Shown in pieces: positions 36,758 to 46,954 of a stretch of DNA of 64,000 bases. Made by a program: the position numbers and the translations under genes. The stretch's first letter is position 1, and each line of letters opens with the position of its first letter. The notes beneath the pieces were generated by a model. It made no database searches, had not been told where the DNA came from, and saw only the letters and a list, made by a program, of their open reading frames with translations. The stretch covers positions 1-64,000 of the forward strand of contig JAGAYS010000044.1 in NCBI GenBank assembly GCA_017940385.1, given 5' to 3'. The DNA comes from Ruminobacter sp. (GTDB taxonomy: Bacteria; Pseudomonadota; Gammaproteobacteria; Enterobacterales; Succinivibrionaceae).

Positions 36758-37870
36758 TTACTTAACAAGGATATTAAGCATACGACGTAAAGGTTCTGCA
36801 GCACCCCATAATAACTGGTCACCAACAGAGAAAGCAGAGATGTAACCCTTACCAAAATTGGTTTCACGAATACGTCCAACAGGAACGGTTAAGGTACCGG
36901 TTACCTTAGCTGGGGTTAATTCATGAATGGTTTCTTCCTTATTATTTGGAATTACCTTAGCCCACTGGTTGTGGTTCTTTAACATTTCATGAATATTTTC
37001 AACGCTTACGTCCTTCTTGAGCTTGATTAAGAATGACTGGCTGTGGCAACGTAATGAGCTGATACGTACACAGTTGCCGTCTACAGGGATGGTAGCAGGA
37101 GCAAGACCTAAGATCTTGTTGGTTTCAGCCATACCCTTCCATTCTTCCTTACTCTGACCGTTTTCAAGCTGAACGTCAATCCAAGGGATTAAAGAACCGG
37201 CCAGCGGAACCATGAATTCCTTGGTTGGGAAGCTTTCAGCTCTCATTGTGTCACGAACCTTCTTTTCGATTTCGAGAATTGCAGATGCCGGGTTCTTTAA
37301 TTCTTCAGCAACAGAGTCATGTAATACACCCATCTGAGTTAATAATTCACGCATGTTCTTGGCACCTGCGCCTGAAGCAGCCTGATAGGTAGAAGACTGA
37401 ATCCATTCAACACAGTCATTCTGGAATAATCCGCCTAAACCCATTAACATTAAACTTACGGTGCAGTTACCGCCAACGTAGGTTCTGATACCCTTGTTGA
37501 GAGATTCATCGATAACGGCTCTGTTAACAGGATCGAGAATGATAACGGCATCGTCTTTCATTCTGAGGGTTGATGCAGCATCAATCCAGTATCCCTTCCA
37601 GCTGGTAGCCATGAGCTTGTCATACATGCTCTTGGTGTAATCACCGCCCTGACAGGTCACGATGATGTCCATTGAGCTTAAAGCATCAACATCGTTAGCG
37701 TCTAATAAAACACCTGCATCCTTACCGCAGAATACAGGAGCCTTCTGACCGGCCTGAGAGGTAGTGAAAAACACAGGATCGATATTGGCGAAGTCATTTT
37801 CTTCTTCCATGCGGCCCATTAATACTGAGCCAACCATACCGCGCCAGCCAATAAAACCAACTTTCTTCAT
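36758..37870 (-). CDS. asd: Aspartate-semialdehyde dehydrogenase
   Basis: A 370-residue NADP-dependent enzyme that reduces aspartyl phosphate, the branch point to lysine, threonine, methionine and diaminopimelate. The N-terminus [20 protein letters not shown] is the nucleotide-binding loop; the catalytic cysteine is Cys136 in [31 protein letters not shown] contains the conserved catalytic His; [26 protein letters not shown] closes the dimer-forming end. Length is that of the E. coli enzyme (367). It is a single gene with its own terminator. The upstream 209 bases contain a small CCGGC/GCCGG stem but nothing I can call a lysine riboswitch. Confidence 0.96.
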   Translation of the reverse strand: MKKVGFIGWRGMVGSVLMGRMEEENDFANIDPVFFTTSQAGQKAPVFCGKDAGVLLDANDVDALSSMDIIVTCQGGDYTKSMYDKLMATSWKGYWIDAASTLRMKDDAVIILDPVNRAVIDESLNKGIRTYVGGNCTVSLMLMGLGGLFQNDCVEWIQSSTYQAASGAGAKNMRELLTQMGVLHDSVAEELKNPASAILEIEKKVRDTMRAESFPTKEFMVPLAGSLIPWIDVQLENGQSKEEWKGMAETNKILGLAPATIPVDGNCVRISSLRCHSQSFLIKLKKDVSVENIHEMLKNHNQWAKVIPNNKEETIHELTPAKVTGTLTVPVGRIRETNFGKGYISAFSVGDQLLWGAAEPLRRMLNILVK

Positions 37871-38079
37871 ATTTAATTACACCTAAATAATTAACTTAAA
37901 ATTCTGAAATTACCGGCTTACGGCCGGCATTTGATTAAACAATCAAAAATTTGCTGGTAATTATATCAAAAAAGATACAATCCTCATAACAAAAAATACT
38001 GATTGTTTCAGATTACGTTTTGAGCTCTTTCCGCGAGGACCGGATACATTCAGCCTGAATGTTCGGCCTGATAACGACG

Positions 38080-38496
38080 TTATTTTACACACTTAAGCGG
38101 AATAGTTACGGATTCATTTCTGCCGTAGGCATGCAGGCTCACGGAAACATTTCCTTTGCCCTCATATATTCTCTTAACCAGTCTCATGCCGCAAAACACG
38201 TTGTTAAGATGCAGATCGGCATAAAATTTCTTAAGAGAGTCATCATCAAAACGATTGTCCAGTTTCTCCATGGAGAACCCAACATGAAACTGAACATTGA
38301 GAGAATCATCATACGTTATGCTCTCAACTGTAAAACCGTCATTCTCTGACGCAAACGGAAGTGCCATGTCGGCCGCATCCAGTTCATCAGTCAGTCCGAC
38401 GTTCGGAAAAAGAAACATTCTCATGCACACATAAAGAACAAGACCGACCAAGGCGGCACTGACATACGGAACGTATTTTTTTAAAATATCCTTCAT
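38080..38496 (-). CDS. Small single-pass membrane protein of unknown function
   Basis: A 138-residue protein with one N-terminal membrane segment (KYVPYVSAALVGLVLYVCMRMFLF, residues 8-31) and an exported-looking domain of about 105 residues with two cysteines (CGM and the final CVK). I recognise no family. The ATG at 38496 is chosen because AGGAAG lies five bases before it; the open frame continues to 38529 without a better site. It lies between asd and ycaO. The divergent neighbour ycaO shares 270 bases of promoter DNA with it. Confidence 0.7.
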   Translation of the reverse strand: MKDILKKYVPYVSAALVGLVLYVCMRMFLFPNVGLTDELDAADMALPFASENDGFTVESITYDDSLNVQFHVGFSMEKLDNRFDDDSLKKFYADLHLNNVFCGMRLVKRIYEGKGNVSVSLHAYGRNESVTIPLKCVK

Positions 38497-38766
38497 TTTA
38501 TCTTCCTGGCACTGCGGGACAAACATCAAAGCTTCCAGAGCATAATCATATCAGATGAGTATTATATTTCAGTAATTTGTTTATCTGATCCGCAAAAACA
38601 TAATCTCTATCCTGAACCTTCAGGATTACCGCTACAACTGCATGCCTCCTTTTAACAGATTTTTCAATCATTTTTCTGTCATCTCCGTTCTTATAATCAA
38701 GCAGCGATTATTGTGATAAAATGCCTCTCAACTTAATCAATTCACCATTCCGAGGACTTTTCATCC

Positions 38767-40911
38767 ATGACATTTCTTGCCGGCAAAGACAGAGAAATCG
38801 AACAGACAATAGACTTATTCACAAAAGAACTGACCGAACTTGGACTTGATCTGGAATTTACCACAAAACTTAATCCAGGTATCAACCTGTACTCATGCGA
38901 ACTTGTCGACAAAAATAACCCCGGACTGATTCACACGAACGGAAAAGGCATCACTGAAAAAGCCTCCATTGCCTCTGCTCTCGGCGAAATGGCAGAAAGA
39001 CTGCTGAACCAGTCTTTTTTTGATTCCTATTACATGGGTAACGCCACCGATGATCTTCGGTTCAACAGATATCACGATGAAAAGTGGGTCAGATACCCTG
39101 AAGAATACATTGATGTTCAGGGCCGGCTGAAACTGGAAAAGATGGAAATTTTCAGTCCGCGTAAGAAAAAGGATGTCTGCGATTTCTTCATAAAGAACGG
39201 ACTTTTTTCAAAAAAGCTGATCGACGAAATAGGCTGGATGACCTTAAGACCGCTTACCGACTACATTACTTCCAACACGAAAAAAGGAATCTGCGCCGTT
39301 CCGATGACGAACGAGCATTATCCTGAGGAAAAGGCATATTTTCCTCTAAGATACCTTGAATCATGCTTCTGCACCAACGGCATGTGTGCGGGAAATACCC
39401 CGGCGGAAGCAAAAGTGCAGGGTCTATCAGAAATATACGAACGTTTTGTCAGACGTTTCCTGTTCGGTTACGTTCCTGAGAGTTTCAGCAGGGATTTGGC
39501 GAAAACCAACATCAGGGCTCTGCCGGAGATTCCGGAAGAATTCATAAAAACAAAATACCCTGAAATAGCCGATACCCTAAAGGAATTCGGAAAACACGAC
39601 ATTCGGATTACATGCTACGATGCGTCCCTAGGCGGTATTTTTCCTGTCGTTGCCGTATGTGCCCGTCCGGTAAACTCCGTAAAATACAAGATTTCTGTAG
39701 GTGCGCATCCAAACATGAAGATTGCATTGGAAAGAACACTTACGGAACTGATGCAGGGCGTTGAATGGAAGAACATTGACTACGTTAACTTCAACCTAAA
39801 ACCTTACATCAGCAATGACTTCACCGACTCCAGCCGTAAGTACAGTGACAGCGACCTTCAGTACAAAAATGCCGAATGTTCCTGTGAAGAATGGGACGGC
39901 TGTGCCGAAAGCAGTGAAGACTGTCAGTCAGACATTCCTGAATCAGGTGATGACAAAACTATGGTGTGGAATAGTACGGAAGACATGTTCAACAGTCTTT
40001 CATCCCTGTCCGGAGAAGATATCGGCAGACAGGCTGAAATAGAAGAATTTCATTTCAGGGATTCACTTAACTTCATAAACAATTTCATCGACGGCTCAGG
40101 TGACGTTCATCCAAGCTTTTTCACGCATAAAAGCAAATTTCACTTCGTTGACTGGTCGCTTGACGATGCAACCACGGAAGATGAATATGTCTTTCTGCTT
40201 AACATCAGCAGAAAATTAAACAAAAAAGTCTGGTGCTACGATGCAAGCTACAAGGATCTGTACGCATACAGGCTTGTCATTCCAAACCTGTCAGAAATAT
40301 ACATATTTGACGGAAGGGAAAACGAGGACGAACTCAACGATCCTTCCATTTCAAGATGTTTCATGGAGATTTCCGAAAACGACTGCAGACTGCCGGTTTT
40401 TCAGGATGCCGACACCTCAGGCAAAATCTCAGACATTCTTCACCTTGTTGAAAACGGCTGTCAATATGCAGGTCTGAATCTTTACTCAATGGAAAGTATG
40501 ATTGATCTTTACAACCTTATCCATGAAAACATTGAAGAATGCAGCGATGAAAATGAGGAAGATCCGGGACAAATCATATACGATAAAGCCATAGATTTGG
40601 CCGAACATTTCCTGTCTTCTCCTTTTGCCACAGGTAATTCGTTACTTTATTCCGTATGTATGATCATGCACATAAGACTGCTTATGGAAGACGAAAAAGG
40701 TTATTTAAATGAAGATGCCTCTAGATTTATTAATATTTTCTGCGATAATGCAACACAGCAATTTGCCGACAAGGTTATCAATGCCGATACTCAGGCGGAT
40801 TTAATGAACCTGTTGCGTCTGAATATTGATAAAAATCCAAGACTCGGCAGTTTGATAAAAACTTTCAGAAAACTGATTAAAATACAAACAAATTTTCATA
40901 AAAACAGTTAA
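38767..40911 (+). CDS. ycaO: YcaO-domain protein (RimO beta-methylthiolation accessory type) with an acidic Cys-bearing insert
   Basis: A 714-residue YcaO protein. Over residues 1-340 it follows E. coli YcaO: FLAGKDREIEQTI, NGKGITEKASIASALGEMAERL (ATP-binding YcaO motif), YLESCFCTNGMCAGNT, AKVQGLSEIYERFV, YDASLGG and GAHPNMKIALERTLTELMQG; after residue 455 similarity resumes (FVDWSLDDATTEDEY) into the helical C-terminal domain. Between lies an insertion of about 75 residues absent from the 586-residue E. coli protein, acidic and with Cys371, Cys373, Cys379 and Cys386. E. coli YcaO assists RimO in modifying ribosomal protein S12; YcaO enzymes use ATP to activate amide backbones. It precedes focA-pflB as in E. 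coli. Confidence 0.9.
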   Translation: MTFLAGKDREIEQTIDLFTKELTELGLDLEFTTKLNPGINLYSCELVDKNNPGLIHTNGKGITEKASIASALGEMAERLLNQSFFDSYYMGNATDDLRFNRYHDEKWVRYPEEYIDVQGRLKLEKMEIFSPRKKKDVCDFFIKNGLFSKKLIDEIGWMTLRPLTDYITSNTKKGICAVPMTNEHYPEEKAYFPLRYLESCFCTNGMCAGNTPAEAKVQGLSEIYERFVRRFLFGYVPESFSRDLAKTNIRALPEIPEEFIKTKYPEIADTLKEFGKHDIRITCYDASLGGIFPVVAVCARPVNSVKYKISVGAHPNMKIALERTLTELMQGVEWKNIDYVNFNLKPYISNDFTDSSRKYSDSDLQYKNAECSCEEWDGCAESSEDCQSDIPESGDDKTMVWNSTEDMFNSLSSLSGEDIGRQAEIEEFHFRDSLNFINNFIDGSGDVHPSFFTHKSKFHFVDWSLDDATTEDEYVFLLNISRKLNKKVWCYDASYKDLYAYRLVIPNLSEIYIFDGRENEDELNDPSISRCFMEISENDCRLPVFQDADTSGKISDILHLVENGCQYAGLNLYSMESMIDLYNLIHENIEECSDENEEDPGQIIYDKAIDLAEHFLSSPFATGNSLLYSVCMIMHIRLLMEDEKGYLNEDASRFINIFCDNATQQFADKVINADTQADLMNLLRLNIDKNPRLGSLIKTFRKLIKIQTNFHKNS

Positions 40912-40949
40912 TTATGTAAATTAATTACAAAAGTATTTTACAGATAAAT

Positions 40950-40998
40950 GTGATGTAGTTCAAAAATATTGGGGTTTTACTTAATTATAATTTAACCA
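40950..40998 (+). promoter_or_regulatory. Candidate FNR-dependent (class II) promoter of focA-pflB
   Basis: GTGATGTAGTTCAA at 40950-40963 resembles the FNR site TTGAT-N4-ATCAA with one mismatch per half. A consensus TATAAT lies at 40986-40991, putting the likely transcript start near 40998. The site centre (40956.5) is then 41.5 bases upstream, the standard class II FNR geometry. Inference from sequence and spacing only. Confidence 0.55.
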
Positions 40999-41012
40999 AA
41001 GAAACAAGAATT

Positions 41013-41888
41013 ATGGAACCAGTTAAGATACCAACAACATGCTGTCTGACAGCAGAGGAAACAGCTAAAGCCGCAGAATCAATAACAGAACATAAAGCAA
41101 CAAAGCCTTTTTTCAAATGTGCTCTCATGTCCGTAAACGCAGGAGCCTTCATTGCACTGGCTTTTATGTTCTACACCACAGCCCTTGCAGACGGACACGG
41201 AAAGCTTGTCGGTGGCCTGTGCTTCTCTCTCGGCCTGATTTTCTGTGTACTCCTTGGATGTGAACTGTTTACCTCATCTACCCTGACTCTGGTCGCCAGG
41301 TCAGCCAAACTGGTAACCTGGAAGACGGTACTTAAAAACTGGTGCGTGGTGTACTTCGGCAACCTCGTCGGCGGACTCATTATAGTCCTCCTCATGATGC
41401 TCGCAAGACAGTACAATGGTTTTCACGGTGAATGGGGCAGAATTATCCTTAATACAGCACTCCACAAGGTAAGCCACATGCATCCCGGTGAAAGTTACTG
41501 GATAGGCTTTACCGAAGCACTGTCCATGGGCATATTCTGTAACATTATGGTTTGCGGTGCCGTATGGCTCGGATTTGCAGGTAAAACCCTTACGGACAAA
41601 ATTCTGGCAATGATTCTGCCGGTTGGAATGTTCGTTGCATCAGGTTTTGAGCACAGCATTGCAAACATGTTTATGATCCCTGCAGGCATAAGTATGGTAA
41701 ACTATGCAGGAAATGAATTCTGGCAAACTATCGGACAATCCCCCGAACAGTATGCCGATTTAACAATAATAAACTTTATTGTTAATAATCTGATACCGGT
41801 AACAATCGGCAACATCATAGGCGGAGGCCTGATGATTGGTGTATTTAACTGGTATGCAAATTGTCGCGCCGGCCACAAAAAGGCATAA
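41013..41888 (+). CDS. focA: Formate channel FocA
   Basis: A 291-residue pentameric formate/nitrite-family channel of the inner membrane, which exports formate made by PflB and can take it back up. Six hydrophobic helices can be traced. Signatures are KPFFKCALMSVNAGAFIALAF, LVTWKTVLKNWCVVYFGNLVGG, and the pore region FVASGFEHSIANMFMIPAG with the conserved His that controls gating in E. coli FocA (His209). GNIIGGGLMIGVFNW is the sixth helix. It begins 101 bases after ycaO and ends 41 bases before pflB; a weak ribosome binding site is consistent with the lower expression of focA than pflB in E. coli. Confidence 0.96.
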   Translation: MEPVKIPTTCCLTAEETAKAAESITEHKATKPFFKCALMSVNAGAFIALAFMFYTTALADGHGKLVGGLCFSLGLIFCVLLGCELFTSSTLTLVARSAKLVTWKTVLKNWCVVYFGNLVGGLIIVLLMMLARQYNGFHGEWGRIILNTALHKVSHMHPGESYWIGFTEALSMGIFCNIMVCGAVWLGFAGKTLTDKILAMILPVGMFVASGFEHSIANMFMIPAGISMVNYAGNEFWQTIGQSPEQYADLTIINFIVNNLIPVTIGNIIGGGLMIGVFNWYANCRAGHKKA

Positions 41889-41929
41889 GGCGTTTACTAA
41901 CTACCTAAAACCAAACAGAGGTAATGAAA

Positions 41930-44239
41930 ATGGCAGAATTAAATGAGCTTCAGAAAGTAGCCTGGGAAGGTTTCCAACCAGGTGCTTGGCAGGAATCTAT
42001 CGATACCCGCGATTTTATTCAGACTAACTACACTCCATATGAAGGTGATGAATCATTCCTTGCTCCAGCTACTGAAGCTACCAAGACTCTTTGGAATTCA
42101 GTAATGGAAGGCATCAAGATCGAAAACAAGACTCACGCGCCTGTTGACTTCGATCCAGACACTCCTTCAACCATCACTTCACACAAGCCTGGTTACATTA
42201 ACAAGGATCTTGAAAAGATTGTTGGCCTCCAGACTGATGCTCCACTCAAGAGAGCAATTATGCCTTTCGGCGGTATTCGCATGATCAAGACTTCATGTGA
42301 AACCTACAACAAGCCATTCAACAAAGAAGTTGAAAAGATCTTCACTGAATATCGCAAAACCCATAACCAGGGTGTATTCGATGTTTACACTCCGGACATC
42401 AGAAACTGTAGAAAGAGTGCGGTTTTAACCGGTCTTCCTGACGCTTACGGCCGTGGCCGTATCATCGGCGACTACCGTCGTATCGCTCTTTACGGTGTTG
42501 ATGCACTGATGAAGGATAAGTTCAAGCAGTACAACTCATATCAGGCTCAGCTCGAACATCCAAAGGATGAAAGAGAACTCGAAGACGTTATCCGTGCCCG
42601 TGAAGAAATCAATGATCAGTATAAGGCTTTAGGCCAGTTAAAGCAGATGGCTGCTTCTTACGGCTGTGATATTTCTGGTCCTGCAAAGACCGCTAAGGAA
42701 GCATTACAGGCAACCTACTTCGGTTACCTTGCAGCCGTTAAGTCACAGAACGGTGCAGCAATGTCTTACGGCCGTACTGCTACTTTCCACGATATCTACA
42801 TTGAACGTGATATCAAGAGAGGTATCTTAACTGAATCTGAAGCACAGGAACTTGTTGACCACATGATCATGAAGCTCCGTATGGTTCGCTTCCTCCGTAC
42901 TCCAGAATACGATTCATTATTCTCAGGCGATCCTATTTGGGCAACCGAATCTTTAGGCGGTATGGGTCTTGACGGTCGTACTCTTGTTACCAGAACCTGC
43001 TTCCGTTACCTCCACACCTTATACAATATGGGTACCTCACCAGAACCAAACATGACCATTCTCTGGTCTGAAAATCTTCCAGCAGCATGGAAGAAGTTCT
43101 GTGCCAAGGTATCAATTGACACTTCATCAATTCAGTACGAAAACGACGACTTAATGCGTCCTGACTTCAACAGTGATGACTACGCTATCGCATGTTGCGT
43201 ATCTCCAATGGTTGTAGGCAAGCGCATGCAGTTCTTCGGTGCCCGTGCAAACCTCGCTAAGACCCTTCTTTACTCCATCAACGGCGGTAAGGACGAACGT
43301 CTTGTTGACGAAAACGGCGTTCACATGCAGGTTGGTCCAAAGACCGACATTCCTGCCGGTGAATACCTCGAATTCAATGATGTAATGGAACGTGTTGATC
43401 ACTTCATGGATTGGCTTGCAACCCAGTATGTAACCGCTCTTAACATCATTCACTACATGCACGATAAGTATGCTTATGAAGCAATTCAGATGGCACTCCA
43501 TGACCGTGACGTATTCCGTACCATGGCTTGCGGTATCGCAGGTTTATCAGTAGCAGCAGACTCACTCTCTGCTATCAAGTACGCCAAGGTTAAGGCTGTT
43601 CGTGACGCAGATAACGTAGCTACCAAGTTCGAAATCGAAGGCGACTTCCCTAAGTATGGTAACAATGATGACCGCGTAGACAGCATTGCCTGTGACCTCG
43701 TTGAACGCTTCATGAAGAAGATCAAGAGTCGCGTAACTTACAGAAATGCTTTACCAACCCAGTCAATCTTAACCATTACTTCTAACGTTGTATACGGTAA
43801 GAAGACCGGTGATACTCCTTGCGGTCGTATCGGCGGTAAGCCATTTGGTCCTGGTGCAAACCCAATGCACGGCCGTGACGTTAAGGGTGCGGTAGCTTCA
43901 TTATCTTCTGTTGCAAAGCTTCCATTCACCTATGCAAAGGACGGTATTTCATATACCTTCTCAATTGTTCCTGCAGCATTAGGTAAGGAAAGCGCTCAGC
44001 AGAATGCAAACTTAATCGGTCTGCTTGACGGTTACTTCCACCACGATGCAAACCACGAAGGTGGTCAGCACCTGAACGTTAACGTTCTCAACCGTGAAAC
44101 CCTGATCGACGCACAGCAAAATCCTGAAAAGTACCCAATGCTCACCATTCGTGTATCAGGTTATGCAGTACGTTTCAACTCCTTAACCAAGGAACAGCAG
44201 GACGACGTTATTTCACGTACCTTCACTTCATCTCTCTAA
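41930..44239 (+). CDS. pflB: Formate C-acetyltransferase (pyruvate formate-lyase)
   Basis: A 769-residue glycyl radical enzyme that converts pyruvate and CoA to acetyl-CoA and formate. It aligns almost throughout with E. coli PflB: AWEGFQPG-type start, [13 protein letters not shown], the catalytic pair in IACCVSP (E. coli Cys418-Cys419), [12 protein letters not shown] and the radical glycine in [17 protein letters not shown]. The ATG at 41930 follows AGAGG by eight bases; the ATG at 41924 is too near. Codon use is visibly more restricted than in neighbours (CGT, AAG and GGT dominate), as expected for a very highly expressed gene. The activase gene pflA is at 259-1026, not adjacent. Confidence 0.97.
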   Translation: MAELNELQKVAWEGFQPGAWQESIDTRDFIQTNYTPYEGDESFLAPATEATKTLWNSVMEGIKIENKTHAPVDFDPDTPSTITSHKPGYINKDLEKIVGLQTDAPLKRAIMPFGGIRMIKTSCETYNKPFNKEVEKIFTEYRKTHNQGVFDVYTPDIRNCRKSAVLTGLPDAYGRGRIIGDYRRIALYGVDALMKDKFKQYNSYQAQLEHPKDERELEDVIRAREEINDQYKALGQLKQMAASYGCDISGPAKTAKEALQATYFGYLAAVKSQNGAAMSYGRTATFHDIYIERDIKRGILTESEAQELVDHMIMKLRMVRFLRTPEYDSLFSGDPIWATESLGGMGLDGRTLVTRTCFRYLHTLYNMGTSPEPNMTILWSENLPAAWKKFCAKVSIDTSSIQYENDDLMRPDFNSDDYAIACCVSPMVVGKRMQFFGARANLAKTLLYSINGGKDERLVDENGVHMQVGPKTDIPAGEYLEFNDVMERVDHFMDWLATQYVTALNIIHYMHDKYAYEAIQMALHDRDVFRTMACGIAGLSVAADSLSAIKYAKVKAVRDADNVATKFEIEGDFPKYGNNDDRVDSIACDLVERFMKKIKSRVTYRNALPTQSILTITSNVVYGKKTGDTPCGRIGGKPFGPGANPMHGRDVKGAVASLSSVAKLPFTYAKDGISYTFSIVPAALGKESAQQNANLIGLLDGYFHHDANHEGGQHLNVNVLNRETLIDAQQNPEKYPMLTIRVSGYAVRFNSLTKEQQDDVISRTFTSSL

Positions 44240-44280
44240 TACCGAGATTTAATGAAGCAGACGTGCTGACGTAATAACAT

Positions 44281-44312
44281 AAAACTCCGGATTAAATAAT
44301 CCGGAGTTTTTT
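44281..44312 (+). terminator. pflB terminator
   Basis: Arms AAAACTCCGGATT and AATCCGGAGTTTT enclose AAAT and run into a T-stretch, 42 bases past the pflB stop. Confidence 0.92.
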
Positions 44313-44367
44313 TATAAAAGTTACGAAAGTCTTTCAGTGGAATAAAACCCGTTCCGCAAAAATATCA

Positions 44368-45288
44368 TCAGCCGTAGAGATTTCTGCTGAAATACCTGTC
44401 ACCGCGATCCGGAAGCACCACCACGACATTTCCGGTTGCACCTCCGTCAATCAGCTTTAAAGCGGCACTGAGTGCCCCTCCGCTGGATGAGCCGGCAAAA
44501 ATACCTTCCCTGCGTGCCAGATCTCCGCTGAACAGATATGCCTCCTCATCCGTAATCTTAATGACTTTATCCACATAAGACATGTCCATGGTATCAGGAA
44601 TAAAATCATTTCCAATTCCCTCTATGTCATAATCACCGTGCTCCCCGCCACCCATTGTTGAGCCTATCGGATCTGCCAGAACGCCCTGTACGTTGGGATT
44701 CCGTTCCTTCAGATATTTCAGAACACCGGTAAAAGTACCGCCACTGCCTGCACCGGCAACGACATAGTCGACCTTACCGTCAAGGTCATTCCATATTTCA
44801 GGACCGGTTCCTTCATAGTGAGCCTTTGGATTGCTTAACGTTCTGAACTGATTCAGTATGACGGCATCCGGAGTGTTTCTTACGATTTCCTCAGCCTTGG
44901 CAGCTGCCTCGAGCATGCCGCCTTCTCTTGACGTATTGATTATCTCTCCCCCCAAAGCTTTCATGAGTGTCTGCTTTTCAGGTGAAAATTTTAGCGGCAC
45001 GACAAAAATGGTCCTGTATCCCTTCTCAAGAGCCGCAAATGCCAGTCCCAGCCCGGTATTTCCTGCAGTCGGCGCCACAATCACACTGCGTCCGGGAATA
45101 ATAAGTCCTTTTTCCTCCGCTTCGCGGAGCATGTACATTCCCGTACGATCCTTTACGCTGCCGGACGGATTCCACAGCTCCAGTTTTGCAAAAAGCCTTA
45201 CGCCTTCGGGAAGAGCACGAAGTCTGGTTAGTTCCACAAGAGGTGTATTACCTACAAGATCATGCATTGATTTATAGTAGCGGCCCAT
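44368..45288 (-). CDS. mccA: Cystathionine beta-synthase, O-acetylserine-dependent type (MccA)
   Basis: A 306-residue PLP enzyme of the cysteine synthase family. PLP lysine is in NPSGSVKDRTGMYML, substrate loop TAGNTG, the phosphate-binding GSGGTFTG and the end SGGALSAALK plus LPDRGDRYFSRNLYG. The sequence SPEKQTLMKALG at the mobile loop, and the position just behind a cystathionine lyase gene, fit MccA (YrhA of Bacillus), which joins homocysteine with O-acetylserine or serine; a second gene, cysK (48018-48974), has the classical cysteine-synthase loop. The ATG at 45288 has AGGAG five bases upstream and is one base after the mccB stop, so coupling is certain. A plain cysteine synthase cannot be excluded from sequence alone. 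Confidence 0.82.
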   Translation of the reverse strand: MGRYYKSMHDLVGNTPLVELTRLRALPEGVRLFAKLELWNPSGSVKDRTGMYMLREAEEKGLIIPGRSVIVAPTAGNTGLGLAFAALEKGYRTIFVVPLKFSPEKQTLMKALGGEIINTSREGGMLEAAAKAEEIVRNTPDAVILNQFRTLSNPKAHYEGTGPEIWNDLDGKVDYVVAGAGSGGTFTGVLKYLKERNPNVQGVLADPIGSTMGGGEHGDYDIEGIGNDFIPDTMDMSYVDKVIKITDEEAYLFSGDLARREGIFAGSSSGGALSAALKLIDGGATGNVVVVLPDRGDRYFSRNLYG

Positions 45289-45289
45289 A

Positions 45290-46453
45290 TCAACTCCTAC
45301 TCTCATTTAATGCATTTTCCAAATCAGCTATAAGAGAATCGATATGCTCTATTCCCGGAGAAAGCCGGATGAGATTATCTGTTATGCCAAGCTTCTCTCG
45401 TATGTCTGCAGGAATGGAGGCATGAGTCATTGTTGCCGGATGGCATGCAAGCGATTCAACACCGCCTAGACTTTCTGCCAGAGTAAACACCTTAAGTGAA
45501 TGAAAGAATTTTCTGACGTCATATCCCTTTTTGAGTTCAAACGAAAACATGGCGCCGCCGTTTACGGCCTGAGATGCATTTAGTTCATAGCCGGCAAATT
45601 CCTTTAAGCCCGGATAATAAACCCTGCTGACTGCCTGATGTGCAGACAGATAATCAACCAGTTTTTCAGCATTCTGCACATGTCTGTCCATTCGCACACC
45701 AAGTGTTTTAATCCCCCTGATGAGCAGGAACGAGTCAAATGGCTGTAACACACCTCCCGTGCTGTTCTGAATAAAGGCGATTTTTTCGGCCAGTCCTTTT
45801 CCTGCGGCCGTAACCACAAGACCGGCAATCAAATCACTGTGTCCGCCGAGATACTTTGTTGCACTGTGAACAACTATATCAATGCCGAAACTCAGTGGGC
45901 GCTGCAAATACGGAGTCATAAAGGTATTGTCCACAATTGAAATAATGCCGTTCTTTCCGGCAAGAGCGGCAATTCCGGCAAGATCTGTTATTTCCATAAG
46001 GGGATTGGTCGGAGTCTCCGCATATATTGCCTTAACGTCAGGAGTTATCCTCTCTTCAATTTTCTTTAAATCCCCGGTGTCCACAAGTTCATAATTTAAA
46101 TTAAATCTCGTGAAAATCTTATCCAGTACCCTGAACGTTCCCCCGTATACGTTTCGGGAAACCAGAATTTTATCCCCAGCCCTGAAAAGCATCAGCACTG
46201 CAGATATGGCTGCCATACCGGAGGCAAACGCAAATCCAGCCTCACCGCCTTCAAGAACCTTGATGGTATTTTCCAAAGCCGCTCTCGTCGGATTTCCGGT
46301 TCGTGAATACTCCCAACCGTTAGTCGGACTGTTAAGGCTCTGCTGTTTATAAGTAGATGTCTGATAGATTGGAACGTTCACTGCTCCTGTCTGCGTATCA
46401 TGATCAAAGCCACCATGAATCAACACCGTCTCAATATGTGTATCCGCACTCAT
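45290..46453 (-). CDS. mccB: Cystathionine gamma-lyase / bifunctional lyase (MccB type)
   Basis: A 387-residue PLP enzyme of the Cys/Met metabolism family. It begins with ETVLIHGGFDHDTQTGAVNVPIYQTSTY, has SRTGNPTRAALE, FASGMAAISAVL, DNTFMTPYLQRPL and the PLP lysine in VVHSATKYLGGHSDLIAG, ending in SLGGVESLACHPATMTHASIP and IRLSPGIEHIDSLI. Family members in this context split cystathionine to cysteine, 2-oxobutyrate and ammonia and may also act on homocysteine. The ATG at 46453 is decided by GGAG six bases upstream. It follows luxS after 37 bases and precedes mccA by one base. Confidence 0.88.
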   Translation of the reverse strand: MSADTHIETVLIHGGFDHDTQTGAVNVPIYQTSTYKQQSLNSPTNGWEYSRTGNPTRAALENTIKVLEGGEAGFAFASGMAAISAVLMLFRAGDKILVSRNVYGGTFRVLDKIFTRFNLNYELVDTGDLKKIEERITPDVKAIYAETPTNPLMEITDLAGIAALAGKNGIISIVDNTFMTPYLQRPLSFGIDIVVHSATKYLGGHSDLIAGLVVTAAGKGLAEKIAFIQNSTGGVLQPFDSFLLIRGIKTLGVRMDRHVQNAEKLVDYLSAHQAVSRVYYPGLKEFAGYELNASQAVNGGAMFSFELKKGYDVRKFFHSLKVFTLAESLGGVESLACHPATMTHASIPADIREKLGITDNLIRLSPGIEHIDSLIADLENALNESRS

Positions 46454-46490
46454 GTTTATCTCCATTTTGCTTTAGTAATTGTTTTTAGTT

Positions 46491-46952
46491 TTAGGATTTA
46501 TAATTCATCTGCTCGGGAGTCCATGACTCAATGATCCAGCCGTAGGCTAAAGCCTCTCGTCTTGCCCCCACCGGATCCTGATTAAGATAATTCCCGCATT
46601 CTCTTTTTGAGGCCCCCGGAATGTCGCCGTTAAATCCTGAGATATAATCAAACGCGTTCCTTACCAGAGTAATGGCATCCTTTTTCGAAACCGAATCCCT
46701 CAAAAGAAGATAGAAACCGGTACGACATCCCATTGGGCCGGCATAAACAACTCTGTCGGCAAAAACGCTGTTACGCACATATGTGGCAAGCAGATGCTCT
46801 ATTGTATGAAGCGTTCCGTTATCAAGATAATCTCCGGAATTTGGCTTTTTCATACGCAAATCGTACGTAATCACGTCCCCGTCCCTGCGTGAAATATACA
46901 TTCCGGGCTCAAGAATATTATGGTCTACCTGAAAGCTTGCTATGGTTTTCAC
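46491..46952 (-). CDS. luxS: S-ribosylhomocysteine lyase LuxS
   Basis: A 153-residue metalloenzyme that splits S-ribosylhomocysteine into homocysteine and the precursor of autoinducer 2. Metal ligands are His49 and His53 in THTIEHLLATYVRN-type LHTIEHLLATYVRN and Cys119 in RECGNYL; the catalytic Cys76 is in GPMGCRTGFYL, and Glu52 lies between the two histidines. The GTG start has AAGGAG seven bases upstream and begins two bases after the methyltransferase stop. Together with mtnN (32854-33555) it regenerates homocysteine from S-adenosylhomocysteine, which MccA and MccB then convert to cysteine. Confidence 0.95.
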   Translation of the reverse strand: MKTIASFQVDHNILEPGMYISRRDGDVITYDLRMKKPNSGDYLDNGTLHTIEHLLATYVRNSVFADRVVYAGPMGCRTGFYLLLRDSVSKKDAITLVRNAFDYISGFNGDIPGASKRECGNYLNQDPVGARREALAYGWIIESWTPEQMNYKS

Positions 46953-46954
46953 GA

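Noticed and set aside
37871-38079. Lysine riboswitch upstream of asd
   Set aside because: Only a 5-bp CCGGC/GCCGG stem is present; the space is too short for the five-helix lysine riboswitch and none of its conserved blocks can be read.
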